Shown one piece after another: positions 1 to 10,210 of a stretch of 64,000 nucleotides of DNA. The DNA lies in the NCBI GenBank assembly GCA_902527545.1, contig CABZPR010000001.1, forward strand, positions 1 to 64,000, in the 5' to 3' direction. The stretch comes from an uncultured Alphaproteobacteria bacterium. Lineage in GTDB: Bacteria; Pseudomonadota; Alphaproteobacteria; HIMB59. How positions within the stretch are numbered: position 1 is the stretch's first letter; the number at the start of each line of letters is the position of its first letter. Below the pieces are notes generated by a model. That model saw only the letters and a list, made by a program, of their open reading frames with translations, had not been told where the DNA came from and ran no database searches. Position numbers and translations under genes: made by a program.

Positions 1-676
1 TGAGCCGGTTAGGCATATTCCATGCAGTGATACTTCCCATTGACATTAAATAGGACCCTCTGTGATGGTAGACTACACCCTTAGGGTTTCCTGTCGTTCC
101 AGATGTATAGTTAAGCGAAATAGCCTGCCACTCATCATCAGGTCTTATCCATTCAAACCCCTCATCACCTGTTTGCAAGAAACTTTCATACTCTAATTTT
201 CCGATTGATGGAATATCTCCTAAACCTGCTTGTTTGTCATCAATGTCAATAACAATTATTTCGCGGTTAACTTGAGCTATGGCATCAATTGCTACATTAT
301 AAAATTGTCGATCCACTATAAAAACTTTACAGTCACTATGATCTAGTATGTAGGCGACTGTTCTGGTGTCTAAACGAGTATTAATTGTGTTAACAACACC
401 TCCTGTCATAGGAACAGAATAATGCGCTTCAAATAATTCAGGTGTGTTTGCTGCCATAATAGAAACAACATCACCTTTACCAATTCCAACTTTGGTTAAG
501 GCACTAGCAAATCGAGTACATCGATCGTATACCTGTCTCCAAGAATATTTTCTCTCTTTATATACTATTGCTTCATAGTCGGGATATACGTCTTTTATTC
601 GATCAAGGAAACTGATGGGCGTTAAAGGAACAAAGTTTGCACCATTTTTATGCATTCCCTGCTCAAAATTACTCAT
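1..676 (-). CDS. Acyl-CoA synthetase (AMP-forming), N-terminal part, cut by window edge
   Basis: Activates a fatty or aromatic acid to its CoA thioester with ATP. About 225 residues are visible on the minus strand, from an ATG at 676 to the window edge. Near the cut end is the AMP-binding signature YTSGTTGNPKG, the P-loop-like motif of the adenylate-forming superfamily, followed by VVYHHRG, so the C-terminal half lies outside. The start ATG overlaps the TAA of the upstream FadN-like gene (TAATG), which indicates translational coupling in one beta-oxidation operon. The residues around the signature fit the medium/long-chain AMP-dependent synthetases common in alphaproteobacteria, but chain length cannot be told from this fragment. 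Confidence 0.9.
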   Translation of the reverse strand, partial: MSNFEQGMHKNGANFVPLTPISFLDRIKDVYPDYEAIVYKERKYSWRQVYDRCTRFASALTKVGIGKGDVVSIMAANTPELFEAHYSVPMTGGVVNTINTRLDTRTVAYILDHSDCKVFIVDRQFYNVAIDAIAQVNREIIVIDIDDKQAGLGDIPSIGKLEYESFLQTGDEGFEWIRPDDEWQAISLNYTSGTTGNPKGVVYHHRGSYLMSMGSITAWNMPNRL

Positions 677-3015
677 TAGTTTTTTAGCCTTCTCCCTGTA
701 GACAACATTGCATGGATCCTATCCCTCGTCTTATTGGATTGTATTAAATTTATCAAAGACTGTCGCTCTAAATTATACAGATCAGTCTCTAACAATTCTT
801 TTGATTTAGTTGTATCACCCCCGCTAAGTACAGTTGCTAAATGAAGACCTATATCAATATCATAGCCAAAAATGATCTTTTTTTTCTCTAAATCCAATAA
901 CACTTGGTGCATTTTCTCTTTTACTTCAGGTCCACTTAATTTGAACTTTGGTTTTTCAGGAGTTGAATATCCTTTTTTTAAAATTGATACTTGCTTAAAA
1001 GCCTCTACGAGAAGATTGTCTCTATTCAGAACAAAAACATCATCATCTAGAAAAAATTTATGTTTTTTGGCTTGCAATGGGGAATGGGCCATTAGGCCGT
1101 ATCCTATAATATCAAATACTTGAAGGGCTGCTTGATCATGATCATTTACGTATTTTTTATCTTTTACCCATCTCCATAATAATTCTTTACATCCACCACC
1201 GCCCGGAACAAGGCCGACACCTGTTTCTACTAAGCCCAAAGTGCTATTCATATGCGCCACCATCTTAGAAGTTTGACATGCTACTTCAAAACCACCTCCA
1301 ATAGCTAAACCTGCAACAGCGCTAACAGTTGGTTTCGACGCATATTTCATTTTCATACACGTTGATTGGAAATCAGATAAGTATTTATCGATTCCTTTCC
1401 AATCTTTAACGTCAGCTAAACTAATCATGGTATTTAGATCAGCTCCTGCAGAAAAATTCATAGCCTCATTATAAACAACAAGTCCTTGATAATTATCTTG
1501 TTCAAGACGACTCACTGACTCCTCTAAAATTTTCATGGCATCTGCGTTTAAAGCATTAGCCTTAGTGTGAAATTCACAACACAGTATCTTCTGTTCTCGA
1601 GTTTCATCATTAAATTGCCAAATGGTGGCAGCAAAATTTCGAGATAATGGATTAGCATACTTTTTATGATCGCCTAATCGACGAACACCATCTCCTCTAG
1701 AAATAAACTTCATACCTGCTTCATGATTGTAGGCTCTTGAGGAAGTAGTATCATAAGGCTCTTGTTTTAATCTAATCATAGTTGTAAGTAATTCTGGTAC
1801 TTCTATTTTTTCATCTTGAAGTCGTTGGACAAATTTGGTGAGCCCGTACTCATTTAATAATTCAAATGGCCCTTCATTCCAATTAAATCCCATGCGGAGG
1901 GCGTCATCTATATCTGTTACTCTTGATGAAACTTCAGGAATACAAAAAGCGCTATAATTAATGATTTTTGCTAGAACTGCAAAAGCATATCGACCATACT
2001 CACTATCGTCATCAAGGAGTGCTTTGATGCCCTCTTTCTCAACTCTTCTAGCGATTTCTAAATCTACTTTATCAAAATCATAATAACTCATGTCTGAAGT
2101 ATTCATGGCTTTAATATGTTCATCACCCTCAACAATTGTTGTTTGATAAAAACCACCAGGACCCTTATTTCCGTTAAAACCTTTTTCAAGTAACTGCTCG
2201 ACCAGAGGGTGAGGTTTCACCACATCCATAAAAGGATCGTTTTCTTGTAATTCTTTTTTAAAACTTGCAAGCACATCTTTCATCAAATCAATTCCAATGA
2301 GATCATATAGTCCAAAAACCCCTGTTTTAGGAATTCCTAATGGTCGGCCAAATAATGCATCTGCAATTTCTACTGGAAGACCTCGCTCTAGTGCTTCATA
2401 CATCGCAACCTGCATCGCGTACACACCAATTCGATTACCAATAAAACCAGGGGTATCATTACAATTAACAATTCCTTTGCCTAACTCATTCTTACAAAAT
2501 TCACGAAGTCCACCCATCTTGTCTTTATTCATAGTTGGTGTTTCAACGATCTCCAATAATCTCATAAATCGAACAGGATTAAAAAAGTGAGTAATACAAA
2601 AATCTGCTTTCATGCTATCAGACATCTCTTGTGTCAAAATTGAAAGAGGAATTGTCGAAGTATTAGATGAAATAATAGATTTGGGGCTGCGAACTTTATC
2701 AATTTGGGAGTAAAGTTTGTGTTTGATATCAATTCGCTCAACAACAGCTTCGATAACCCAATCTGCATCATTGATTTCATTAAAATCATCATCCAGATTA
2801 CCTGGTTTGATATGATCAATTCTAGATCTTTCCACTAATAGAGGCGGATCTGATTTTTTGATAATATTAAGAGCGCGCTCACTAATTTCATTGGGGGTGT
2901 CCTTCCCCTTTAAGTCCAATAACACCACATCGCGTTTGGAGTTGGCTAAATGGGCGGCTATTCCTGAGCCCATCGTCCCTGCGCCAATTACTATTATTTT
3001 TTTAAATGCAGTCAT
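676..3015 (-). CDS. fadN: 3-hydroxyacyl-CoA dehydrogenase / enoyl-CoA hydratase fusion (FadN-like)
   Basis: Catalyses two steps of beta-oxidation. The N-terminal half is an NAD-dependent 3-hydroxyacyl-CoA dehydrogenase with the dinucleotide fingerprint GAGTMGSG at about residues 11-18 and the family segments SNTSTIP and THFFNPVRFM. The C-terminal ~300 residues are a crotonase-fold enoyl-CoA hydratase with FSAGADLNTM and a glycine-rich GLVPGGGG loop carrying an upstream glutamate. The domain order (dehydrogenase first) is that of FadN, not of E. coli FadB. The open frame extends to 3111, but I prefer the ATG at 3015, where the Rossmann fold begins almost at once; the 32 extra residues are not conserved-looking. 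It overlaps the acyl-CoA synthetase start. A thiolase and acyl-CoA dehydrogenase are expected beyond the window edge. Confidence 0.88.
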   Translation of the reverse strand: MTAFKKIIVIGAGTMGSGIAAHLANSKRDVVLLDLKGKDTPNEISERALNIIKKSDPPLLVERSRIDHIKPGNLDDDFNEINDADWVIEAVVERIDIKHKLYSQIDKVRSPKSIISSNTSTIPLSILTQEMSDSMKADFCITHFFNPVRFMRLLEIVETPTMNKDKMGGLREFCKNELGKGIVNCNDTPGFIGNRIGVYAMQVAMYEALERGLPVEIADALFGRPLGIPKTGVFGLYDLIGIDLMKDVLASFKKELQENDPFMDVVKPHPLVEQLLEKGFNGNKGPGGFYQTTIVEGDEHIKAMNTSDMSYYDFDKVDLEIARRVEKEGIKALLDDDSEYGRYAFAVLAKIINYSAFCIPEVSSRVTDIDDALRMGFNWNEGPFELLNEYGLTKFVQRLQDEKIEVPELLTTMIRLKQEPYDTTSSRAYNHEAGMKFISRGDGVRRLGDHKKYANPLSRNFAATIWQFNDETREQKILCCEFHTKANALNADAMKILEESVSRLEQDNYQGLVVYNEAMNFSAGADLNTMISLADVKDWKGIDKYLSDFQSTCMKMKYASKPTVSAVAGLAIGGGFEVACQTSKMVAHMNSTLGLVETGVGLVPGGGGCKELLWRWVKDKKYVNDHDQAALQVFDIIGYGLMAHSPLQAKKHKFFLDDDVFVLNRDNLLVEAFKQVSILKKGYSTPEKPKFKLSGPEVKEKMHQVLLDLEKKKIIFGYDIDIGLHLATVLSGGDTTKSKELLETDLYNLERQSLINLIQSNKTRDRIHAMLSTGRRLKN

Positions 3016-3146
3016 TGCTAAGGTCGAGATAATAGCAAAAAAAACTCCCATGGGTAGCAGAATTGAAATATTAAAACACTCTGTTTGTTGATAAAATATC
3101 AATAAATGCAATGATTTTACAATGATATAGGATTAATGTTGGAGAA

Positions 3147-4868
3147 ATGAGCAATAAAATTACTCTACCGCAAATGGAGTCTTTCCTTTGGAATACAGCC
3201 GATATCCTACGCGGTAATATGGATGCCTCAGAATTTAAAGATTATATCTTTGGAATGTTATTCTTGAAGCGTCTTTCTGATGCTTTTGAAGAGGCTCAAG
3301 AAAAAGTAGTAGAGCACTACCTCTCCACAGGAAAATCTCAAAAAGATGCCGAAAGACTTGCGGCTGATGAAGACGAATACGATAAAACATTCTTTGTCCC
3401 TGAAGTATCACGATGGTCAACCATGAAAGATTTAAAACACGATATTGGAACAGAACTCAATAAGGCAACAGATGCCATTGAAAAACATAACCCCTCCCTA
3501 GAAGGTGTTTTGGTATCTATTGATTTTAATATTAAAAATAAATTATCAGATAAAAAACTCCAAGACTTACTCTCACATTTTTCAAAACACCGACTTCGCA
3601 ATGAAGACTTCGAGTCTCCAGACTTACTCGGAAGCGCTTATGAATATTTAATAAAACAATTTGCAGACTCTGCTGGAAAAAAAGGCGGAGAATTCTACAC
3701 GCCAGGCGAGGTGGTATGGCTTTTAGTCTCTCTTCTTAAACCCACATCGGGTATGAAAATCTATGATCCCACCGCAGGTTCTGGTGGTATGTTGATACAG
3801 ACTCGTAACTATCTAATTGAAAAAGGTGATAATGCGCAGAACTTGTCTTTGTACGGACAGGAGATGAACTTGAATACCTGGGCGATTTCCAAAATGAATA
3901 TGTTCCTCCATGGGGTGTTCAATGCAGATATTCGCAAAGGCGATACACTAGGCGATCCCCAACATATCTCTGGTGGTGAATTAATGACCTTCGATCGCGT
4001 GATTGCCAATCCACCCTTCTCTCTAAAAAAATGGGGTAAGGATGCGGCTGATGCAGATCCATATGGTAGGTATCCCTATGGAACTCCTCCAAAGGATGCA
4101 GGGGATTTAGCATTTATTCAGCACATGATCGCATCACTGAACGCAGAGGGAAAAATGGGCGTTGTGGTTCCCCATGGTGTACTTTTCAGAGGCTCCAGTG
4201 AGAAGGATATTCGAAAAGGCATCTTAGAAGATGATTTATTGGAGGCAGTAATCGGTCTTCCATCCGCTCTCTTTTACGGCACAGGCATTCCAGCCGCACT
4301 TCTGATCATTAATAAAAAGAAACCAAAGGAAAGAGAAAACAAAGTCCTTTTCATCAACGGGGAGTTAGAATATCAGGAAGGTAAAAATCAAAACAAACTA
4401 AGAGATATTGATATCCAACACATCATCGATGTCTATGACAGCTATGAAGATACAAAACGCTACTCCAAAGTCGTACCTATAGAAGAAATCCGTGAAAATG
4501 ATTACAACCTTAATATTCGCAGATACGCGGATACCTCGCCGCCACCAGAGCAATTTGATGTAAAAGCAATTCTAAATGGAGGTATACCCGTCTCAGAAGT
4601 CGAAGATGAATACATACAAGAAACTCTCAATGGCATGGATGTCTCCTGTGTCTTTATAAAAAGAGACAATGAGTATTATGACTTCAAGCCTGAGATTGAG
4701 TCCAAGGAACAGATTAGAGAATATCTAGGAACCGAAGAGCAATCCATCATCAATCAATTTGAAAGATGGTGGGATAAGTATCAAGTATCTCTTCATGATA
4801 TAGACGCACAGGTAAAACAATCAGAAGAAAAGATGTGGGGTTATTTAAAGGAACTTGGATATGAATGA
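3147..4868 (+). CDS. hsdM: Type I restriction-modification methylase subunit HsdM
   Basis: N6-adenine DNA methyltransferase subunit of a type I restriction-modification complex. The helical N-terminal HsdM domain covers roughly residues 1-150. The catalytic domain follows, with GEFYTP (181-186), the SAM-binding motif DPTAGSGG (207-214) and the catalytic NPPF (288-291). The length of 573 residues is normal. The ATG at 3147 has a GGAG ribosome site just upstream. First gene of a tight hsdM-hsdS-hsdR run, divergent from the fatty-acid operon with about 130 bases between the preferred starts. The base composition looks richer in G+C than the metabolic genes further along, in keeping with horizontal acquisition. 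All catalytic motifs are intact. Confidence 0.97.
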   Translation: MSNKITLPQMESFLWNTADILRGNMDASEFKDYIFGMLFLKRLSDAFEEAQEKVVEHYLSTGKSQKDAERLAADEDEYDKTFFVPEVSRWSTMKDLKHDIGTELNKATDAIEKHNPSLEGVLVSIDFNIKNKLSDKKLQDLLSHFSKHRLRNEDFESPDLLGSAYEYLIKQFADSAGKKGGEFYTPGEVVWLLVSLLKPTSGMKIYDPTAGSGGMLIQTRNYLIEKGDNAQNLSLYGQEMNLNTWAISKMNMFLHGVFNADIRKGDTLGDPQHISGGELMTFDRVIANPPFSLKKWGKDAADADPYGRYPYGTPPKDAGDLAFIQHMIASLNAEGKMGVVVPHGVLFRGSSEKDIRKGILEDDLLEAVIGLPSALFYGTGIPAALLIINKKKPKERENKVLFINGELEYQEGKNQNKLRDIDIQHIIDVYDSYEDTKRYSKVVPIEEIRENDYNLNIRRYADTSPPPEQFDVKAILNGGIPVSEVEDEYIQETLNGMDVSCVFIKRDNEYYDFKPEIESKEQIREYLGTEEQSIINQFERWWDKYQVSLHDIDAQVKQSEEKMWGYLKELGYE

Positions 4869-6120
4869 GAAACCTCTTGAGGACTGGAAACAAATTCCTA
4901 TAGGTGATTTAGGTATATTCTTTGGAGGATTAACTGGAAAAACTACTAAAGACTTTGGTGAAGGGAGTGCGTTTCTTACCTATATGCAAGTATACCTTCA
5001 AAAGACTTCTCAAAAGGAAGCGGTCGACTTTGTTGTGATTGATGGACATGAGAAACAAAATAAAGTCGTTTATGGTGACATTCTCTTTACTACATCTTCT
5101 GAAACTCCTGACGAAATAGGAATGACTGATGTTTTTTTAGAGTCGGACTGGTCACCATATCTCAATAGTTTTTGTTTTGGATTGAGGGTCAGGGACAATT
5201 CATTGCTTTATCCACCCTTCACAAAATATTTGCTAAGAGGTAATAAATTTAGAGAAAAAATAAGACCCTTGGCACAAGGAAGTACTCGATTTAACCTTTC
5301 AAAGGGCAACCTCGCAAAGATAAGTTTGTTATTCCCCCCCCTAACAGAGCAAAAGAAAATCGCATCCATTCTCACCTCTGTGGATGAGGTAATTGAGAAG
5401 ACACAAAAACAAATCGACAAACTCCAAGACCTCAAAAGAGGTACAATAAACGAGTTATTGACCAAAGGAATTGGTAACACAGAGTTCAAAGAAAGTGAGG
5501 TAGGAAAAATCCCTAAGACTTGGGAAGTTAAAAAGTTACAAGATTGTTGTGAGCTTATCACTAACGGTTATGTTGGAGCGACCAGAGAAATTTATGAAGA
5601 GAATGGGGTTCCATATTTATTATGCCAAAACGTGAGGCCAAACCACTTTGTGGACGAAGTATTTAAATACATAAGTTATGAATTTCATCAAAAAAATAAG
5701 CGTTCACAGCTGCTAGAGGGAGATGTTTTAACAGTTCAAACTGGCGCTGGAAATGGCGACACATGTGTTGTGCCCAAAAAATATGAAGGCAGTAACTGCC
5801 ACGCATTAATAGTCAGCAGAACTCGAAAAGAAATACTAAATCCACATTTTTTGAGTACTTTTATGGCTTCAGACAGAGGTAAAAATCGGATTGAAGTCAT
5901 TTCAACTGGAGGTGCTCACCCTCACTTAAACACGACAGAACTACGAAAAGAATATGTGCCAGTTCCTACGTTGCAGGAGCAAACAGAAATCATCAAAGTT
6001 ATTAAAGCTATTGAGAATAGTTTGATTAAGAAGAATTCTAAACTTGTTCAAACCCAATCCCTCAAAAAATCTCTGATGCAAGACCTACTGACAGGCAAAG
6101 TTAGGGTGCAAGTAAACTAA
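4861..6120 (+). CDS. hsdS: Type I restriction-modification specificity subunit HsdS
   Basis: DNA-recognition subunit that sets the target sequence of the HsdMSR complex. It has two target-recognition domains, roughly residues 8-165 and 215-365. Each is followed by a conserved helical spacer: [20 protein letters not shown] after the first and [16 protein letters not shown] after the second, each ending in a LLTKG or LLTGK motif. I chose ATG 4861 (AAAGGA upstream, overlapping the end of hsdM by 8 bases) over an in-frame TTG six bases earlier. At about 419 residues it is full length. The recognition sequence cannot be predicted from the protein alone. Confidence 0.95.
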   Translation: MNEKPLEDWKQIPIGDLGIFFGGLTGKTTKDFGEGSAFLTYMQVYLQKTSQKEAVDFVVIDGHEKQNKVVYGDILFTTSSETPDEIGMTDVFLESDWSPYLNSFCFGLRVRDNSLLYPPFTKYLLRGNKFREKIRPLAQGSTRFNLSKGNLAKISLLFPPLTEQKKIASILTSVDEVIEKTQKQIDKLQDLKRGTINELLTKGIGNTEFKESEVGKIPKTWEVKKLQDCCELITNGYVGATREIYEENGVPYLLCQNVRPNHFVDEVFKYISYEFHQKNKRSQLLEGDVLTVQTGAGNGDTCVVPKKYEGSNCHALIVSRTRKEILNPHFLSTFMASDRGKNRIEVISTGGAHPHLNTTELRKEYVPVPTLQEQTEIIKVIKAIENSLIKKNSKLVQTQSLKKSLMQDLLTGKVRVQVN

Positions 6121-9089
6121 TGGCTGCCGATGAATACGATAAGGTTGAATGGCCTGCGTTAAAGCAGCTCCAAAGCTGGGGTTGGACTTATATCAAAGGT
6201 GAAGACCTATCTCCTGACAACTCTTCTGAGCGTTTATCCTTCAAAGAAGTAGTTCTAGAAAGGCGGCTTAGAGCAAACATTAAAAAAATTAATCCATGGA
6301 TTAGTGAACAAAATCTTCAAAAAGTTGTTAAAGACCTGACTAAAACTCAATATATCAATTTAATTGAGGCAAATCAGTCAATCTGGACTATTCTAAATGA
6401 ATGCGTCTCAGTCATGCAGGACTTGGGAAAAGGCAATAAAGGTCAAACGGTTCACATTATAGACTTCAAAAATCCTGAAAATAATGAGTTTTTATGTACT
6501 AATCAGTTTAAGGTCTCAGGAATTAACCAAAACATCATTCCTGATATTTTATGTTTCGTAAATGGACTTCCACTTGCGGTTATTGAATGTAAGTCACCCT
6601 ATGTCACCAACCCTATGGAGGCAGGAATTAATCAGCTTCTGCGTTACGCTAACAGGCGTCAACCCGAAAATGAAGAGGGGGCAGAGAAGCTTTTTTACTA
6701 CAACCAATTAATGGTCTCGACTCACCGAGACAAGGCCCGTGTGGGAACAATTACCTCACAAATGGAGCACTACTTAGAGTGGAAAGACCCCTACCCTCAA
6801 ACAATTGACCAATTAGGATCAAGTGAAGAAAGTCAGACTACTTTACTAGCAGGACTGTTTAGTAAAAATAACTTTTTAGATATTATTCAAAACTTTACCG
6901 TCTTCGAACCCATGGACGGGCGAGTAATCAAGAAGATTGCAAGGTACCAACAGTTTCGAGCAGTACACAAAACGATCGAGCGACTTAAAAAAGGAAATAC
7001 AAGTAAAGATAAGTCAGGCGTGATTTGGCATACACAGGGATCAGGAAAATCTCTTACGATGGTTTTTTTAAGTATTAAGATGCGAAGGGATGAGGGTCTT
7101 CGAGATTATAAATTAGTTTTTTTAACTGATCGAAAACAACTCGATACTCAATTAACCTCAACATTCTCCAATGCCCAACAAGAAACAATTCATCATGCCA
7201 AGTCTGTTCAAGAATTAAAAGACCTACTCTCTAAAGACTCCTCAGACATTGTCACTGCAATGGTTCAAAAGTTTCAAGAGAAATCCAAAGACTTTGAGTT
7301 TCCAATCCTCAATGAGTCGGAGAAAATAATTGTTCTAGCCGATGAGGCACACCGCACCCAATACGGGACTCTGGGCGCAGCTCTCAATATCGCCCTTCCT
7401 AACGCCCCTCGTATTGCCTTTACGGGAACGCCCTTAATTCGAACACAGCAGACAACCAACACCTTTGGTGACTACATCGATACCTATACAATTGAGCAGG
7501 CCGTTAAGGATGGATCTACTATTCAAATTCTCTATGAGGGAAGAGAGCCTTCGCTGCGTGTAACTGGAGATAGCTTGGATAGCTTATTTGATGAATATTT
7601 TGAGGACAAAACTGAAGAAGAAAAGGCTGAAATTAAAAGAAAATATGGCACTAGCCAGGCAGTTTTAGCGGCCCCCAAGAGAATTCAAAGGGTGTGCATG
7701 GATATCATTAAGCACTATAAAAATCACATACTCCCCAATGGCTTCAAGGCGATGATCGTCACTGCCTCACGTCACGCTGCCCTTATTTATAAAGAACAAC
7801 TCGATAAGCTTCAGGCGCCCGAGTCTGCCGTCATTATCTCGGGAGACCACAACGATGAGAAAAGGTTTCACGAGTTTACAGATGGAACCAAACATAAAAA
7901 ACAAATTGAAGATTTTAAAAAGCCCTTGGGTGCGGGAGAGGGAAAATCGAACCTCTCCATTCTTATTGTTAAGGATATGTTATTAACTGGATTTGATGCT
8001 CCCATCGCGCAGGTCATGTATCTCGACCGAAAGTTGACCGATCACACACTCTTACAGGCAATCGCTCGAGTGAACAGAACCAATAAAAATAAGTTTCGTG
8101 GGTACATCGTCGATTACTACGGTCTATCGGATTACCTAACTGAAGCACTCGACATGTTTACAGCCGATGATGTGCAAGGAGCATTAGTCGAACTCAAAGA
8201 AGAAATTCCAAAATTAAAGGCAGCGCATACTCGAGCCATTCAACACTTTCATAATCTTGATCTTGAAGACTTGGATGCCTGTATTCTTGCTCTTAAAGAT
8301 GAAATTAAAAGACAAACCTTTCACACAGACTTTCGAAATTTCTCTAAACAAATGGATGTTATCCTTCCTGATCCCGCCGCTACCCCCTTCCTAAAAGATT
8401 TGAAGCATTTAGGAAAGATTGCAATTGGGGCGAGAAACCTCTATCGAGACAAGCAGCTCGACATAAGTAGTGCCGGAGAAAAGGTACGAGAGCTCATTGA
8501 GGATCATGTCTACTCACTGGGGGTAGACCCTAAAATACCACCAGTCGATCTACTTGCTGGTAACTATAAGGAGGTACTCAATCAGCACAAGTCTCCCCAA
8601 TCCAAGGCCTCAGAAATTGAGAATGCTATCAAGCATCACATCAAGCTTCGCTATGACGATGACCCAGAGTACTACCAAAAACTCTCCGAGCGTCTGGAGG
8701 AGCTTATTCGTCAAAATGAGGAGAAGTGGGATGAGTTAGTTCAGCTCCTTTTAAATTTAAGAGATAATATTGAGACAGATCGACAGCAAAAGGCCAGCGA
8801 TCTCGGGCTAAGCTCCACCGAGCTATCTTTTTATAATATTCTTCTAGCAGAGCTCGGGGGAGAGGAAAAAGTTGATAAAAACAAGGTAAATGAGGCAAAA
8901 CAGGTAGTCCAGAGTCTAGTTCGGATGCTGGAAGACGCCACCCAAATAGTCGACTTCTTTCAAAAGTGGGACGAGCAGAAACGAGTTAAAAGAGAGATTA
9001 AAAGAACCATCATCCAGCATTTCGATGAGTCTTTAGTACCGCCCGTCGTTGAGCGTTTCATGGAATTGGCACGGTTCAAATTTAGGTAA
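6120..9089 (+). CDS. hsdR: Type I restriction endonuclease subunit HsdR
   Basis: Motor and nuclease subunit that translocates and cuts unmethylated DNA. The N-terminal PD-(D/E)xK nuclease is seen as PD at residues 141-142 and ExK at 156-158 (AVIECK). The SF2 translocase follows, with Walker A TQGSGKS (305-311), DEAH (408-411) and FTGTP (434-438), then further helicase motifs including LLTGFDAP and a QAIARVNR motif VI. The C-terminal ~250 residues form the helical domain that binds the methylase core. The start overlaps the hsdS stop (TAATG). Its 989 residues and all motifs suggest a working enzyme. Confidence 0.97.
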   Translation: MAADEYDKVEWPALKQLQSWGWTYIKGEDLSPDNSSERLSFKEVVLERRLRANIKKINPWISEQNLQKVVKDLTKTQYINLIEANQSIWTILNECVSVMQDLGKGNKGQTVHIIDFKNPENNEFLCTNQFKVSGINQNIIPDILCFVNGLPLAVIECKSPYVTNPMEAGINQLLRYANRRQPENEEGAEKLFYYNQLMVSTHRDKARVGTITSQMEHYLEWKDPYPQTIDQLGSSEESQTTLLAGLFSKNNFLDIIQNFTVFEPMDGRVIKKIARYQQFRAVHKTIERLKKGNTSKDKSGVIWHTQGSGKSLTMVFLSIKMRRDEGLRDYKLVFLTDRKQLDTQLTSTFSNAQQETIHHAKSVQELKDLLSKDSSDIVTAMVQKFQEKSKDFEFPILNESEKIIVLADEAHRTQYGTLGAALNIALPNAPRIAFTGTPLIRTQQTTNTFGDYIDTYTIEQAVKDGSTIQILYEGREPSLRVTGDSLDSLFDEYFEDKTEEEKAEIKRKYGTSQAVLAAPKRIQRVCMDIIKHYKNHILPNGFKAMIVTASRHAALIYKEQLDKLQAPESAVIISGDHNDEKRFHEFTDGTKHKKQIEDFKKPLGAGEGKSNLSILIVKDMLLTGFDAPIAQVMYLDRKLTDHTLLQAIARVNRTNKNKFRGYIVDYYGLSDYLTEALDMFTADDVQGALVELKEEIPKLKAAHTRAIQHFHNLDLEDLDACILALKDEIKRQTFHTDFRNFSKQMDVILPDPAATPFLKDLKHLGKIAIGARNLYRDKQLDISSAGEKVRELIEDHVYSLGVDPKIPPVDLLAGNYKEVLNQHKSPQSKASEIENAIKHHIKLRYDDDPEYYQKLSERLEELIRQNEEKWDELVQLLLNLRDNIETDRQQKASDLGLSSTELSFYNILLAELGGEEKVDKNKVNEAKQVVQSLVRMLEDATQIVDFFQKWDEQKRVKREIKRTIIQHFDESLVPPVVERFMELARFKFR

Positions 9090-9772
9090 TGCAAAATTTT
9101 AATTTCCCCGTTGAGGTTGTACGAACTAATCGCAAAAAATCAGCTACCATTAAGCTAGATGGAAGCAAGGTTAGAATAAATGTCCCCAGGTCTCTATCAG
9201 ACCGCAAAGTAGAGGAGCTAATTGAAAAAAGAAGAGCGTGGATTGAAACTAAGCTTCAGCAGCAAGCACTCAAGCCCCAACCTCAAAAAAAGCAGTATGT
9301 TGATGGAGAAGGCTTTTTTTATCTTGGTAAGTCCTATCAATTAAAAATTCTGATGGGAAAAAATGATCAGGTAAAAATTTCTAAAAATTTTTTAGTTGTC
9401 ACATTAAAAGATCAAAATTTACAGACCGCAATTAGATCAATCCTTGAGAGCTGGTATAGGGAAAGAGCCGAGGAGCTACTAACAAAAAAAACAATTCAAC
9501 TTGCAAAGGTAATTGATGTACATCCAAGACAAATATCTATAAAAAATTATCGCTCCCGATGGGGTTCCTGCTCAAGTACGGGCGACCTTTACTACAATTG
9601 GCGAATTATTCAAGCACCAATAAATATAATAGATTACGTTATTGTTCACGAGCTCTGTCACCTCATCGAGCACAACCACTCTCCCAGGTACTGGTCGCAT
9701 GTCAGCAAGTACTTTCCTAAATGGAAAGAGTGCCGAGACTGGCTAAAAAATACCACCATTAATATTTATTAA
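9089..9772 (+). CDS. YgjP-like zinc metallopeptidase of the RM operon
   Basis: SprT/YgjP-type (M48-like) metallopeptidase-fold protein. The active-site helix is HELCHLIEHNH (187-197), giving the HExxH zinc site; the conserved YRSRWGSCS (154-162) just before it is a hallmark of YgjP proteins. Its start overlaps the hsdR stop (TAATG), so it is made with the restriction subunit. YgjP homologues directly after hsdR are a recurrent arrangement in bacterial type I loci, but their role is not established; control of HsdR by proteolysis is only a guess. The 227 residues are typical. No signal peptide, so cytoplasmic. Confidence 0.9.
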   Translation: MQNFNFPVEVVRTNRKKSATIKLDGSKVRINVPRSLSDRKVEELIEKRRAWIETKLQQQALKPQPQKKQYVDGEGFFYLGKSYQLKILMGKNDQVKISKNFLVVTLKDQNLQTAIRSILESWYRERAEELLTKKTIQLAKVIDVHPRQISIKNYRSRWGSCSSTGDLYYNWRIIQAPINIIDYVIVHELCHLIEHNHSPRYWSHVSKYFPKWKECRDWLKNTTINIY

Positions 9773-10152
9773 TGGTAACCAAAATTATTGAGCATCCTTT
9801 TACAATAGACTTTAAAATAGGAGGATATTTTTCAGATCGCTATGAAGTTTATAATCGCGGATTAGAGTTAATTGTCACTTACAATGAGATGACATCCAAC
9901 AAATTAAAAACTGAAGCCCAGTGGGCAAATTTGTGGGTAGAAATAGATGACATTAATGTCTGGAGGTGGGAGAAAAGTTACTTTGATCCCGATACTCATG
10001 ACGGCATCCAGTGGGAGCTTCTTGTTGACCGCATTGGAAAACGAAGGAGAAGAATATCTGGCAGCAATAAGTTTCCTCATGAAATGAGAAAATTCCTAAA
10101 ATTGATAGAAATATTTTCTAACCTAGAGGGAAAGCTCGAGAAATACTTATAA
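9772..10152 (+). CDS. Unknown 126-residue protein of the RM operon
   Basis: I do not recognise this family. It starts inside the stop of the YgjP-like gene (TAATG) and is therefore the fifth gene of the restriction operon. The protein is tryptophan-rich in its middle (QWANLWVEIDDINVWRWEK) and carries a basic run GKRRRRISGSNKF near residues 93-105 that could contact nucleic acid. It has no membrane segment or signal peptide and no cysteine pairs. Its position suggests an accessory or modulating role in the type I system; that is inference from coupling only. Confidence 0.8.
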   Translation: MVTKIIEHPFTIDFKIGGYFSDRYEVYNRGLELIVTYNEMTSNKLKTEAQWANLWVEIDDINVWRWEKSYFDPDTHDGIQWELLVDRIGKRRRRISGSNKFPHEMRKFLKLIEIFSNLEGKLEKYL

Positions 10153-10210
10153 ATATTGCATTTCATGGCTTTGATAGATCCTCAATTGTTGTAGAATAAT
10201 TGACAAAATC

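Noticed and set aside
3016-3111. Upstream extension of the FadN-like protein
   Set aside because: The 32 extra residues precede the Rossmann fold without any conserved feature; the ATG at 3015 gives the usual N-terminus.
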